This document shows, piece by piece, positions 14,799 to 26,332 of a stretch of 64,000 nt of DNA. The DNA is from Amycolatopsis sp. NBC_01488 (lineage in GTDB: Bacteria > Actinomycetota > Actinomycetes > Mycobacteriales > Pseudonocardiaceae). The DNA lies in contig NZ_CP109434.1 in assembly GCF_036227105.1 (NCBI RefSeq), positions 5,793,501 through 5,857,500 of the forward strand, in the 5' to 3' direction. A program made the translations under genes and the position numbers. The first letter of the stretch is position 1, and each line of letters opens with the position of its first letter. Below the pieces are notes generated by a model. The model saw nothing but the letters and a program-made list of their open reading frames with translations, ran no database searches and was not told where the DNA came from.

Positions 14799-15581
14799 AT
14801 GAGCACGTTCACGAGCGAGTGGCAGGACTGGAAGACGCAGCGCGAGGAGGACCTCGCGGCACCCCACGGCTGGCTGGCGCTGGTGTCGCTCGACTGGCTG
14901 ACCGACGCCCCGCGCGAGTACCCGGGCATCCCCGGCCGCTGGTGGCAGGACGCGGACGCGGCGTACGTCGACCCGGCCGGCGCGTCGCTGACGCACGAGG
15001 GTTCGCCGATCACGGAGACCCGCCGGTTCGAGCTGGTCAACAGCGGCGCGGGCACGCGGGTGCTGGCCGGCGACGTCGAGATCGAGGTCGCCCGCCGCTC
15101 GGGGTACCTGATCCGCGTGCACGACCCGAAGGCCGAGGTGCTGCGCGCGTTCCACGGCGTCCCGGCGTACGAGCCTTCGCCGTCGTGGGTGGTCTCGGGG
15201 CGCTTCGAGCCGTTCGACTCGCCGCGGCCGACGACCGTGGGCGCGGTGGTGGAGGGCCTGAGCCACGTCTACACGGCGCCGGGCGTGGTCCACTTTTCGC
15301 ATGGCGGCTCGTCCCACACGTTGACGGCGTTCAACGGCAAGGACGGCGGCTTCAGCATCCTGTTCACGGACGGGACGAGCGGCGTCACGACGTACGCGGC
15401 GAACCGGTCGCTGCCGGTCGGGGCGCCGGCGCCCGACGGATCGGTGACGTTGGACTTCAACCGGGCAGTGAACCTGCCGTGCGCGTTCACGGACTTCGCG
15501 ACGTGCCCGCTGCCGCCGGCGGGCAACCACCTGCCGTTCGCGGTGGAGGCGGGGGAGAAGATCCCGTACGAGCGCGGGTGA
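14799..15581 (+). CDS. DUF1684 family protein
   Basis: 260 aa. The N-terminal EWQDWKTQREEDLAAPHGWL, the central LIRVHDP and the C-terminal VTLDFNRAVNLPCAFTDFAT and CPLPPAGNHLPFAVEAGEK segments are the hallmarks of DUF1684 proteins. These are common, roughly 250-aa, beta-rich proteins of unknown function. No signal peptide is visible. It begins 20 bp after the cyclase-like gene and could be on the same transcript, though the family is usually found without those partners. Confidence 0.85.
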   Translation: MSTFTSEWQDWKTQREEDLAAPHGWLALVSLDWLTDAPREYPGIPGRWWQDADAAYVDPAGASLTHEGSPITETRRFELVNSGAGTRVLAGDVEIEVARRSGYLIRVHDPKAEVLRAFHGVPAYEPSPSWVVSGRFEPFDSPRPTTVGAVVEGLSHVYTAPGVVHFSHGGSSHTLTAFNGKDGGFSILFTDGTSGVTTYAANRSLPVGAPAPDGSVTLDFNRAVNLPCAFTDFATCPLPPAGNHLPFAVEAGEKIPYERG

Positions 15582-15602
15582 CTCCCCCGCCCACAGGTGG
15601 GC

Positions 15603-16088
15603 TCAGTGGGCGACGTCGATGACGACGCGGTTGGGCGCGGTGAGCGTGAAGACGTTCACCGCGGTCCGCGACCGCACCCCGAGCCCGATCGAGAGGTGCC
15701 CCTCGAAGTCCCCGGTGACGGCGACGGCCATGACGTTGGCCAGGTTCCGCGTCCGGAACTTCTGCGGCCCGGTGTAGGTGGGATTCCCGTTGACATCGTG
15801 CGCGGCGGCGAGTGTCGCGCCGACGTTGACGAAGTACTGCCCGGTGAGCCAGACGACCTCGCCGCTCGGGTCCGCGGTGAGCTCGTCGGTCAGCTGGTAG
15901 CCGACCGTGGGCGCGGGCCCGGCGGTGAGGTCGAGCACGACCCGGTCGAAGCCGGTGTTGTTCCCGGTCCGGATGTTCGTCATGGCCGGGATGGTGGGAG
16001 CGGCCGCTTGCGCCGACGCGGCGGTCGCGAGAGTGCCGGCGAGCAGCAGGGTGACAGCGACGAGTGCGCGTCGCACGGGTCTGGACAT
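15603..16088 (-). CDS. Secreted AMIN-like domain protein
   Basis: 161 aa. Residues 1 to about 29 are a signal peptide (basic RPVRRA, hydrophobic LVAVTLLLAGTLA, AQAAA cleavage region). The mature part contains FDRVVLDLTAGPAPTVGYQL and ends TAPNRVVIDVAH, a pattern typical of the AMIN-like domain family of secreted actinobacterial proteins. AMIN domains bind peptidoglycan or act in envelope localisation; the function of the stand-alone version is unknown. It is convergent with the DUF1684 gene (21-bp gap). Confidence 0.8.
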   Translation of the reverse strand: MSRPVRRALVAVTLLLAGTLATAASAQAAAPTIPAMTNIRTGNNTGFDRVVLDLTAGPAPTVGYQLTDELTADPSGEVVWLTGQYFVNVGATLAAAHDVNGNPTYTGPQKFRTRNLANVMAVAVTGDFEGHLSIGLGVRSRTAVNVFTLTAPNRVVIDVAH

Positions 16089-16242
16089 GGTGGGCCTCCT
16101 GGCGGAAAGAACCGGTGGAAGTCCCAGCGCTGGGTTCTTGGGGGACGCCCGGTTCGTCCGGTGAGTTGCCCGGAAGTGGGGGTTTGACGGTCGAAGCGTT
16201 ACCCCGGCCGCTCCGACCGTGCCGGGACGTCGGCCGGAGCAC

Positions 16243-16920
16243 TCACCAGCCGCGCTCGCGCCACTCCTTCAGCTTCGGCCGCTCCGCTCCCAGCGTCGAG
16301 TCGTCCCCGTGGCCCGGGTAGAACCACGTCTCGTCCGGCAGCTCGTCGAAGATCCGCGAAGACACATCGTCCAACAACGACGCGAAGTCCTCCGGCGATG
16401 TCGTTCGCCCCACCCCACCCGGAAACAGCGAGTCGCCGGTGAACAGGTGCGGATACCCCGAAGGATCCCGGTACAGCAGCGCGATCGACCCCGGCGTGTG
16501 CCCCCGCAGGTGGATCACCGAAAGAGTGACCTGCCCCACCGAAAGCGTGTCCCCGTGCTCCACCAGGAAGTCCGGCGGCACCGGCAACGGCGAGGCGTCC
16601 AGCGGATGGGCGGCCGTGTTGGCGCCGTTCGCCCCCGCCACCGCGCCGAGGGCCTGCCAGTGGTCTTGGTGCTGGTGGGTCGTCACGACCGTGCGAAGAG
16701 CCGGGCGGTCGGGGCCGTGGCCGATCAGGTCCGAGATGCGCTCCGGGTCGCTGGCCGCGTCGATCAGGAGGGCCTCCTGCGTTGCGCGGCACACCAGGAG
16801 GTACGTGTTGTTGTCCATCGGGCCGACGGACAGCTTGGTGATGGTCAGCGCGTCCAGGGTCCGCCGGGTGGCGTCGCCGCCCGGGTCGACGTGCCCGGTG
16901 TAGGTCTCCACGATGTTCAC
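16243..16920 (-). CDS. Metallo-beta-lactamase-fold hydrolase (glyoxalase II-like)
   Basis: 225 aa from GTG at 16920, chosen because VNIVETYTGHVDPGG begins the conserved part; a more distal in-frame start would add 22 weakly conserved residues. The zinc motif THQHQDH is at residues 81-87, and further ligands lie in HLRGHTPGS and FTGDSLFPGG. The fold and motif spacing resemble glyoxalase II and related thioesterases. The protein is cytoplasmic and its substrate is unknown. No Shine-Dalgarno is visible, so translation may be leaderless. It is divergent from the acyltransferase gene. Confidence 0.87.
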   Translation of the reverse strand: MNIVETYTGHVDPGGDATRRTLDALTITKLSVGPMDNNTYLLVCRATQEALLIDAASDPERISDLIGHGPDRPALRTVVTTHQHQDHWQALGAVAGANGANTAAHPLDASPLPVPPDFLVEHGDTLSVGQVTLSVIHLRGHTPGSIALLYRDPSGYPHLFTGDSLFPGGVGRTTSPEDFASLLDDVSSRIFDELPDETWFYPGHGDDSTLGAERPKLKEWRERGW

Positions 16921-17028
16921 CGTGCACACGGTAGTCGTTTCGCTCCAAGCGGTTCCACCCGCACAAGCACGCGCGGGGGAGTCCACGTAGGCTCACCGCA
17001 GCCCCGCCAAGCCGACCTCAGGACGACC

Positions 17029-18234
17029 GTGCCCACCTCCCCGACGCCGCGCCGGATCAGCTGGGACCTCCTCCGCGTCGTCGCCGTCTTCGCGGTGATC
17101 CTCGGGCACGTCACCCACCAGGGTGCCCTCCTCCACCCGGAACTCACGGGCTACCCCGTGCGGGTGACAGCGCAGTTCGGCGCCGCGATCCTGCTGGTGA
17201 TCTCCGCCTTCTTCGTTTGCGCGAGCCTGCGCAAGGGCGATCCGCGCCGGTGGCTGTGGAACCGGGTCGCGCGCCTCGTGCCCGCCTACCTCGTCGCCGT
17301 GCTGGTGACCTACGTCGTGACGCGGTGGGCGGCCATCTCCTTCAGCGGCCTGCCCTACCCGCCGGGTGTCACCGGGTTCCTCTTCGGCGTGCCGCAGGGG
17401 CCGCCGGCGAACCCGTCGCCGTGGTACATCCCGACCGGGCTGGACCTGGTCACCAACCTCGGCATGGTGCAGGAGTGGGGCGTCCGCTCGGGCACGTTCT
17501 ACTACCTCGACGGCTCCTACTGGACGCTGCCGGTGCAGCTGCTGGCCTTCACCGGCGCCGCCCTGCTGTGGCCGCGGTCGTGGCGCACCCACCGGCTCAC
17601 CGTCGCGCTGCTGTGGGCGCTGATCCTCGTCCCGCTCGTGCTCCGCTTCGTGGTCTTCGACCCGGAGACGGTGCGCCCGGTCGTCGACAGCTGCTATTAC
17701 GGGCTGGGCCTGCACCGCCTGCACGTGTTCGCCATCGGCGTCGCGCTGTGGCTCTGGTCGCGGCACCGCCTGAAGACGTGGCACGCCGCCCTGTTCGTGG
17801 TCGCCGCCGTCGCGGCGCAGGACCTGCAGGTGTTCCCGCTGCACCGGGCGCTGCCGCAGGACGCCGAGCGCTGGCCGTCCACGATCGGGTTCGCCGTGCT
17901 CCTGCTGCTGGTCTGCCTCGCCGCCCGCGGCCCGGACTGGCGGTTCCCCGGGCTGGCGAGGATCGCCCCGGCCGTCACCTGGCTCGCGGGCATCTCGTAT
18001 GGTCTCTACTTGGTGCACCAGGAACTGGGTTACGTCCTGGCCCGCGCCCTGCTCGATGCCGGTCTCCCCGGCTGGCTGCGGCTCCCCGTGGTCGTCGGCG
18101 CCGCCGTGCTGGCCGGCTGGGCGGTCACCGCGGGGGTCGAACGGCCGGTCCACCGGTGGCTCACCACTCGGCGAAAGCCGGAAGAACCGCAGGTCCAGGC
18201 CGCGGATCCGGTTTCTGTCGGTGGTGGCTCGTAG
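17029..18234 (+). CDS. Acyltransferase-3 family integral membrane protein
   Basis: 401 aa from GTG. About ten membrane segments are visible. The N-terminal catalytic-type region contains WDLLRVVAVFAVILGHVTHQ, and the conserved His within GH is the family's putative active-site residue. The C-terminal ISYGLYLVHQELGYV is also characteristic. Members transfer acyl groups onto sugars, peptidoglycan or antibiotics at the membrane; the acceptor is unknown here. It lies just upstream of uvrA (75-bp gap). Confidence 0.87.
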   Translation: MPTSPTPRRISWDLLRVVAVFAVILGHVTHQGALLHPELTGYPVRVTAQFGAAILLVISAFFVCASLRKGDPRRWLWNRVARLVPAYLVAVLVTYVVTRWAAISFSGLPYPPGVTGFLFGVPQGPPANPSPWYIPTGLDLVTNLGMVQEWGVRSGTFYYLDGSYWTLPVQLLAFTGAALLWPRSWRTHRLTVALLWALILVPLVLRFVVFDPETVRPVVDSCYYGLGLHRLHVFAIGVALWLWSRHRLKTWHAALFVVAAVAAQDLQVFPLHRALPQDAERWPSTIGFAVLLLLVCLAARGPDWRFPGLARIAPAVTWLAGISYGLYLVHQELGYVLARALLDAGLPGWLRLPVVVGAAVLAGWAVTAGVERPVHRWLTTRRKPEEPQVQAADPVSVGGGS

Positions 18235-18309
18235 CATGGAGAGGCCGCCCGTGCAGCCTCCTCCCGGGCCGGCGACCGCAGCATTGAATGACACTGAAGG
18301 GACCCTGGC

Positions 18310-21171
<2,862 letters not shown>

Positions 21172-21175
21172 CGCC

Positions 21176-21718
21176 TCACCGCTGCTCGCCGGTGGTCTGG
21201 TGGACCACCGGCGAGAGCGGGCCGTAGTGCAGAGCCCGGACCCGGAACGCCGAACCTGCCTCGCCGGGCAGCAGCGACAGCGCGCACGTCGTCGTGTCCG
21301 GGTCGGTCACCTCGACCGGGTCGAACTCCGGCGCGCCCGGCCGGCGGATCTCCAGCAGGAAGCCGGCCTCGTCGCTCGACCGGTCGGCCCAGGTGAAGGT
21401 CATCGTGTCGCCGGACGTCACCGCGTGCAGGCCGGTCGAGACCGAGCCGGTGAACGGCTGCTCCCGGTAGTAGAACGGCGTCTCCGGGAGCAGGTCCGGG
21501 TGGTGGTAGCTCGTCACGTGCGGAGGCAGGAACCGCAGCGTCGTCCACGGCCCGGCGGGGTCGTTCGCGTAGTCGACGCGGTGGCCGTCGGCGTCGTCCG
21601 GCCAGCTGAGGACCACGTCCGTCGGCGAAGTCAGCGTGGCGGTGAACGAGGGTGCCGGGGCGGCCGTCGAGCAGCCCGCGGCCAGCAGCGCCAGGCAGAC
21701 GAGGGGTTTCACGGACAC
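21176..21718 (-). CDS. Putative lipoprotein with fibronectin-III-like repeats
   Basis: 180 aa from the GTG at 21718. A short lipoprotein signal (KPLVCLALLAAGCS) puts the lipidated Cys at about residue 14. The mature region has strand patterns reminiscent of two fibronectin type III-like modules (VVLSWPDDADGHRVDY; MTFTWADRSSDEAGFLLEI). It is likely membrane-anchored on the outer face. The function is unknown. It is divergent from the second lipoprotein gene, which carries a candidate ECF promoter. Confidence 0.72.
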   Translation of the reverse strand: MSVKPLVCLALLAAGCSTAAPAPSFTATLTSPTDVVLSWPDDADGHRVDYANDPAGPWTTLRFLPPHVTSYHHPDLLPETPFYYREQPFTGSVSTGLHAVTSGDTMTFTWADRSSDEAGFLLEIRRPGAPEFDPVEVTDPDTTTCALSLLPGEAGSAFRVRALHYGPLSPVVHQTTGEQR

Positions 21719-21856
21719 GGCGGCTCCCGGGACGAGCGGGGGCGGCGGTGCGGACGTGATCAGCTTAGGAACCCGTCCGCACGGCGACAAGGCGGTGCCG
21801 ATCACCGGAACACACCAATCCGGCCGCGAACCGGCACCGAACCGGGGAATCACCGC

Positions 21857-21884
21857 TGAACCGTTTTCGCGGCGCGTCCGTGTC
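21857..21884 (+). promoter_or_regulatory. Candidate SigL-type ECF promoter
   Basis: TGAACC, a 16-bp spacer and CGTGTC lie 56 bp upstream of the lipoprotein start at 21940. This equals the consensus I recall for Mycobacterium tuberculosis SigL (TGAACC-N16-18-CGTGTC). The gene two positions downstream encodes an ECF sigma factor with a zinc-type anti-sigma, so autoregulation of a lipoprotein-sigma-anti-sigma operon is plausible. Confidence 0.5.
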
Positions 21885-21939
21885 TCCTGTGTCGAGGTCC
21901 GCCGGACGGCGGTGCCGCCCTCACCGAGGAGAGAACGTC

Positions 21940-22446
21940 ATGAACCGTATCCGGACGGCCGTCGTCTGCGCCGCCGCGTTCGCCGTCGTCGCACCGCTGT
22001 CGGCCTGCGGCGACATGGCCTCCGCCGGGGCTGGGAACCCGGAGCACGGGCAGCCCGGACACGTGATGCTGGCCGCTACCGAGGTGGCGGGCGTCGGGAC
22101 GGTCGTCACCGACGCCGCCGGCAAGACGCTTTACCGGTTCGACAAGGACATGGCCACGCCGCCGACGTCCACTTGCGACGGCGAGTGCGCGACCACCTGG
22201 CCGCCCGCGCTGGCCGGGGCGGGCATGCCGATGCTCCAGGGCATTCAGGACAGCCAGGTCGGCACGCTGGCCCGCAAGGACGGCAGCAAGCAGCTCACGC
22301 TCAACGGCTGGGCGCTGTACGAGTTCTCGGGCGACAAGGCTCCCGGGCAGATGAACGGCCAGGGCGCCAACGGCACCTGGTTCGCCGTCGGGCCCGACGG
22401 CAGCAAGATCACCGCGAAGCCGGCGGCCGGCGGCTCCGGTTACTGA
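21940..22446 (+). CDS. Lipoprotein with 'secreted repeat of unknown function' domain
   Basis: 168 aa; GAGGAG ribosome binding site. The lipobox lies in VVAPLSACGD, giving a Cys near residue 23. The mature part has two copies of the PF03640-type repeat (GTVVTDAAGKTLYRF ... CATTWPPAL; then GSKQLTLNGWALYEF). Members are surface lipoproteins found next to ECF sigma factors in many actinobacteria, with a suspected redox or metal role. Position and candidate promoter suggest it is controlled by the downstream sigma factor. Confidence 0.82.
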   Translation: MNRIRTAVVCAAAFAVVAPLSACGDMASAGAGNPEHGQPGHVMLAATEVAGVGTVVTDAAGKTLYRFDKDMATPPTSTCDGECATTWPPALAGAGMPMLQGIQDSQVGTLARKDGSKQLTLNGWALYEFSGDKAPGQMNGQGANGTWFAVGPDGSKITAKPAAGGSGY

Positions 22447-22591
22447 ACACCGACGGATTCCGGGCAGAACGAGGAAGGACGGGCAGCCGATGAACACCAT
22501 GGTCGCGCTGCGCTCGACGCACGCACCGCCGGTGGAGCTGAGGGTTGCACTACTGTCCTCGACGACTCAGAACACCGTCGGGAGGACGAGG

Positions 22592-23143
22592 GTGGCCATA
22601 GGAGGCAGGCGGCCTAAGAAGGCCAAGGGCGAGGACCTGATTCGGCAGCTGTACGCCGAACACGGCCGGAGCCTGCTGGCCTACGCGACGAGGCTGACCG
22701 GTGATCGGGCGGCAGCCGAGGACGTGGTCCAGGAGACGCTGGTCCGCGCGTGGAAACACGCCGACGACCTGCAGAACGACGGGAAGGGCTCGGTGCGCGG
22801 CTGGTTGCTGACCGTCGCGCGCAACCTGGTCACCGACCGGGCACGCGCCCGGGCGGCCCGGCCACAGGAGGTGGCCGAACCGGCCGATGGCGCGCCGACG
22901 CCGGCCGTCGAGCGCGATCACGCCCAGGGCGTGGTCGACTCGATGACGGTGCTCGGCGCGATGGACGGCCTGTCCAACGAGCACCGAGAGGTCCTGGTGG
23001 AGATCTACTACCGGGGACGGACGGTGGCCGAAGCGGCGAGAACACTCGGCGTCGCGCCGGGTACCGTGAAATCAAGGTCCTACTACGCACTGAGAGCACT
23101 GAGAGCAGCGATGATTTCGAGCGGAACGGAGGTGGCGCGATGA
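22592..23143 (+). CDS. ECF RNA polymerase sigma factor (SigL/SigK-like)
   Basis: 183 aa from the GTG at 22592, which has GGGAGGACGAGG upstream; an ATG at 22490 in the same frame would add 34 non-conserved residues. Sigma region 2 (LIRQLYAEHGRSLLAYATRL ... AEDVVQETLVRAWKH) and region 4 (LSNEHREVLVEIYYRGRTVA, then APGTVKSR) are complete. The stop codon overlaps the start of the zinc anti-sigma gene by 4 nt (ATGA), the standard arrangement for a sigma/anti-sigma pair of the SigL-RslA or SigK-RskA type. It directs polymerase to envelope-stress or redox-linked promoters. Confidence 0.9.
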   Translation: MAIGGRRPKKAKGEDLIRQLYAEHGRSLLAYATRLTGDRAAAEDVVQETLVRAWKHADDLQNDGKGSVRGWLLTVARNLVTDRARARAARPQEVAEPADGAPTPAVERDHAQGVVDSMTVLGAMDGLSNEHREVLVEIYYRGRTVAEAARTLGVAPGTVKSRSYYALRALRAAMISSGTEVAR

Positions 23144-23853
23144 ACTCGGTCGACGAGAGTCACACGCAGCTCGGCGCGTACGCCCTCGGCGCGCTCGATC
23201 CCGGCGAGGCGGCCGACTTCGAGCGGCGGCACCTGCAGACCTGCGCGCAGTGCCGGTTCGACCTGAACGAGCTCGTGGCCCTGCGGGAGTCACTCGACGA
23301 GGTACCGCCCGAGGCGTTCCTCGACGGGCCGCCCGAAGGCGGGGACCTGCTGCTGCAGAAGACCCTGCGGCGGGTGCGCGACGAAGAAGAGGCGGCGCCG
23401 GTCCGCTCGACGTCACGGCGGGGCCTGGCCCTGGTCGCGGCGGCGGTGCTGGTGGTGGCCGCGCTAGGCGGCGGGATCCTGGTGGGCCGGCAGACCGGTT
23501 CGGACAGCGGGCCCATCGCGATCCCCGCGCAGCCGACCGAAGTCCCGGGTACCAAGAGCGCCGAAGGACGAGACCCGACGACCGGCGTGCAGCTGGCCGC
23601 GTCGGTGGCCCCGTTCCAGGGCTGGGTCCGGGTCAACGTCGCCGTGAAGGGCGTCAAGGCCGGGGAGCAGTGCCTGCTGCAGGTCGTCACGAAGGAAGGC
23701 CAGGCGGTCACCGCCGGCAGCTGGAAGGTGTCCGAGAAGTGGGAGAGCCAGGGCTTCTCGCTCGACGGCTCCGCGCTGGTGGCCCCGGACGACGTGAAGT
23801 CGGTCGACATCGTCACGGTGGACGGCCGGAAGCTGGTCTCGGCCCAGGTGTGA
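23140..23853 (+). CDS. Membrane-bound zinc anti-sigma factor (RslA/RskA-like)
   Basis: 237 aa. The N-terminal ZAS-type domain has the HxxxCxxC zinc motif (RRHLQTCAQC, residues about 30-39). A single membrane helix follows (LALVAAAVLVVAALGGGIL, about 98-116), then an extracytoplasmic RskA-like domain (residues 130-237). It holds the cognate sigma factor at the membrane until oxidation or proteolysis releases it. It overlaps the sigma gene by 4 nt and is followed after 1 bp by the SRPBCC gene. Confidence 0.9.
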   Translation: MNSVDESHTQLGAYALGALDPGEAADFERRHLQTCAQCRFDLNELVALRESLDEVPPEAFLDGPPEGGDLLLQKTLRRVRDEEEAAPVRSTSRRGLALVAAAVLVVAALGGGILVGRQTGSDSGPIAIPAQPTEVPGTKSAEGRDPTTGVQLAASVAPFQGWVRVNVAVKGVKAGEQCLLQVVTKEGQAVTAGSWKVSEKWESQGFSLDGSALVAPDDVKSVDIVTVDGRKLVSAQV

Positions 23854-23854
23854 C

Positions 23855-24298
23855 GTGACGGGCGCGCGCTACCGGTTCAGCAGCAGGTGGCTGCTGCCCG
23901 GTACCGCGCCCGAGCGGGTGTTCGGCGCGGTCACCGACCTCGCCGGCTACCCGCGGTGGTGGTCGGACGTCCGCGCGGTGCGCCGGGTGGACGACGACAC
24001 CGCCGAGCTGGTCTGCCGGTCCCGGCTCCCGTTCCGCTTGGTGGTCCGCATGCATCGCGACCACCAGGACGAACGCGCGGGCCTGATGCAGGTCCGGTTG
24101 AGCGGCGACCTGGACGGGGTGTTGGCCGGAGCGGTCCGCGCGGCGGGCGCGGGCACGCTCCTGGAGATCACCCAGGACGTCCAGGCTCGCAAGGAGCTGC
24201 TGCGGCGGCTCGACACGGTGGCCCGGCCGCTCTTCCGCGCGAACCACGCGCTGATGATGCGGCGGGGCCACCGTGGCCTTTCGGCCTACCTGGCGTGA
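23855..24298 (+). CDS. SRPBCC (polyketide cyclase/dehydrase-like) protein
   Basis: 147 aa from GTG, one base after the anti-sigma stop codon. The START-like fold is indicated by FSSRWLLPGTAPERVFGAVT, DLAGYPRWWSDV, and the long C-terminal helix (RPLFRANHALMMRRGH). Such proteins bind hydrophobic ligands in a helix-grip cavity. The tight spacing suggests it belongs to the sigma/anti-sigma operon, perhaps as a regulon member. The substrate is unknown. Its stop codon lies inside the first unit of a 21-nt repeat array. Confidence 0.82.
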   Translation: MTGARYRFSSRWLLPGTAPERVFGAVTDLAGYPRWWSDVRAVRRVDDDTAELVCRSRLPFRLVVRMHRDHQDERAGLMQVRLSGDLDGVLAGAVRAAGAGTLLEITQDVQARKELLRRLDTVARPLFRANHALMMRRGHRGLSAYLA

Positions 24299-24418
24299 TC
24301 GAGGCCGTGAGTCACGTGATCGAGGCCGGAACTCGCGTGATTGAAGCCGTAACTCGCGAGTTCCGGCTCTGATCACGCGAGTCACGGCTCTGATCACGCG
24401 AACTACGGGCCGGGTCAC
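24295..24418. repeat. Array of 21-nt units, three direct then three inverted, at a convergent gene junction
   Basis: Three direct copies of a unit like GTGATCGAGGCCG plus eight bases (24295-24357) are followed by three inverted copies (about 24358-24418, ending in CTGATCAC or GGGTCAC). The array forms a large imperfect hairpin between the SRPBCC gene and the MFS gene. Both flanking stop codons (TGA) are supplied by the outermost units. It probably acts as a bidirectional terminator; its regular period suggests a repeat family. Confidence 0.75.
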
Positions 24419-25824
24419 GCGGGATCGGCGACGCAGATCTCGGGTTCCGGGGCCGCCGCGGTCCGGCGCGCGAGGACCAGGCCGCCCAGCGCCACCGCGG
24501 TGATCAGGAAGCCCGCGCTGACGCCGTACGCGAGCCGGAAGCCCGATGCCAGCGCCTCGCGGTGGTCCACACTGCCCAGGCTCGCCGTGCGGGACGCGGC
24601 CACGGAAGCCAGTACCGCCGTGCCCATCGCCGCACCCACCTGCTGGGTCGTGGTGATCAGTCCCGATGCGACGCCGGCGTCCGACGGCGCCACGTCGGAC
24701 ATCGCCAGCCCCATCAGCGCCGGGATCGCCGCACCGGCGCCGAGGCCCATCACCAGCAGCGGCGGCAGCACGTCGGTGAAGTACGAACCCGACACCCGCG
24801 TGAGCAGCAGCAGGCCCACGATCACCAGGCCGAGGCCGGACAGCAGCACCGCTCGCGGCCCGAACCGCGACGCCAGCTTTTCCGCGAAACCCAGCGACGC
24901 CACCGCGATCACCAGCGGCACGGGCAGGAACGCGACGCCGGTCCGCAGCGCGTCGAAGCCCAGGACCTGCTGCAGGTACAACGCCGTGACGAACTGGAAG
25001 CCCAGCATCCCGGCGACCATCAGCACCATCACGACGTTCGCGCCGGTGACCCCGCGGATCCGGAACAGTCGCAGCGGCAGCAGCGGCGTGCGCGCCTTCG
25101 CCTGCCGCACCACGAATCCGGCCAGCAGGACGGCGGCCGCGGTCAGCGCACCCCAGGCGGAGGACGAAATCCCGTACACGCCCAGCATCACCGCGGCGGT
25201 GACCAGGACCGCGCCGAGGACGTCCAGGCCGGCCCGCAGCCCGGTGCCGCGGTCGGCCTCGACCACGCGGACCGCCAGCAGCAGCGCGACCACGCCGATC
25301 GGCAGGTTGACGTAGAACGTCCAGTGCCAGCTCAGCGCCTGCGTCAGCGCGCCGCCCGCGATGAGCCCGATCGACGCGCCCGCGGCCTGCGTGAAGCTGT
25401 ACACGCCGATCGCGCGCGCCCGGGCCCGCGGCTCGGGGTACATCGTGACGATCATGCCGAGCACGACGGCCGACGCGAGCGCCCCGCCGACGCCCTGCGC
25501 GAACCGGGAGACGACCAGCACGCCGGCGTCCTCCGAAAGCCCGGCGACCAGGGACGCGGCGGTGAACAGCGTCAGCCCGCCGAGGAAGACGCGGCGGCGG
25601 CCGAGCAGGTCGCCGAGGCGGCCGGAGATCAGCAGCAGGCCGCCGAACGCGACCAGGTACGCCGTGACGACCCAGGCGAGCCCGGCGGGCGTGAAGCCGA
25701 GGTCGGCCTGGATCGCCGGCAGCGCCACCGCGACGATACTGCTGTCGAGCACGACCATCAGCGACGCGGCGCACAGCACCGCCAGCGCGAAGCCGCGGGA
25801 GCGGGTGGGGTGGTTCTCGGCCAT
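24415..25824 (-). CDS. MFS drug exporter, DHA2 (EmrB/QacA) family
   Basis: 469 aa from the ATG at 25824, with GGAGGG upstream. About 14 hydrophobic helices are visible. Motif C-like and motif A features appear in LDSSIVAVALPAIQADLGF, SGRLGDLLGRRRVF and WHWTFYVNLPIG, typical of the 14-TM DHA2 proton-driven multidrug exporters. It is divergent from an HxlR-type regulator 104 bp away, which is the usual arrangement for a regulator controlling its exporter. The exported compound is unknown. Confidence 0.9.
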   Translation of the reverse strand: MAENHPTRSRGFALAVLCAASLMVVLDSSIVAVALPAIQADLGFTPAGLAWVVTAYLVAFGGLLLISGRLGDLLGRRRVFLGGLTLFTAASLVAGLSEDAGVLVVSRFAQGVGGALASAVVLGMIVTMYPEPRARARAIGVYSFTQAAGASIGLIAGGALTQALSWHWTFYVNLPIGVVALLLAVRVVEADRGTGLRAGLDVLGAVLVTAAVMLGVYGISSSAWGALTAAAVLLAGFVVRQAKARTPLLPLRLFRIRGVTGANVVMVLMVAGMLGFQFVTALYLQQVLGFDALRTGVAFLPVPLVIAVASLGFAEKLASRFGPRAVLLSGLGLVIVGLLLLTRVSGSYFTDVLPPLLVMGLGAGAAIPALMGLAMSDVAPSDAGVASGLITTTQQVGAAMGTAVLASVAASRTASLGSVDHREALASGFRLAYGVSAGFLITAVALGGLVLARRTAAAPEPEICVADPA

Positions 25825-25928
25825 GCCAGGCCCTCCAGTCGAGCGTTCCCCCTGGTCGGTGCCAGGGCACTTCTTGTAACAGTGCCCATCATGTGTGACC
25901 ATGGGTGCGCCGGGAAGGAGGCACTTTC

Positions 25929-26321
25929 ATGTCCCAGGGGAACATCGGTGTACCTGTCCAGGTCACCGAGATCGATCCGGAGAAACTCGATGTCTGCACG
26001 GTGCTGGAGGTCATCAACCGGATCAGCGGCAAGTGGGCGATCGGCATCCTCCTGGAGGCCATCCGCGGCCCGGTGCGCTTCACCGAGCTGGAACGCTCGG
26101 TCGAGGGGATCAGCCGCCGGATGCTGACGCTGACCCTGCGCAACCTCGAGCGCGACGGCCTGCTGAAGCGCACGATCTACCCCACGGTCCCGCCGCGGGT
26201 GGAGTACGAGGCCACGGCGATGGCCAAGGAGCTGTACCAGTCGCTGAGCGGTCTGCTCTGCTGGGCCGAGCAGCACCGTGAGGACATCGCGGCGGCGCGC
26301 GTCGCCTACGACGCCGTCTGA
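25929..26321 (+). CDS. HxlR-family winged-helix regulator
   Basis: 130 aa; ATG at 25929 with AAGGAGG upstream. The winged helix (INRISGKWAIGILLEAIRGP, FTELERSVEGISRRMLTLTL, ERDGLLKRTIYPTVPPRVEY) is diagnostic for HxlR. Cys18 near the N-terminus (KLDVCTVLEVI) occupies the position where many HxlR proteins carry their redox- or quinone-sensing cysteine. It most likely controls the divergent MFS exporter gene. A strong terminator follows the gene. Confidence 0.9.
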   Translation: MSQGNIGVPVQVTEIDPEKLDVCTVLEVINRISGKWAIGILLEAIRGPVRFTELERSVEGISRRMLTLTLRNLERDGLLKRTIYPTVPPRVEYEATAMAKELYQSLSGLLCWAEQHREDIAAARVAYDAV

Positions 26322-26332
26322 AAACGTGGAAA

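Noticed and set aside
22490..22591. ATG at 22490 as start of the ECF sigma factor
   Set aside because: The added 34 residues do not resemble a sigma N-terminus, and GTG 22592 has a strong ribosome binding site; kept only as an alternative.
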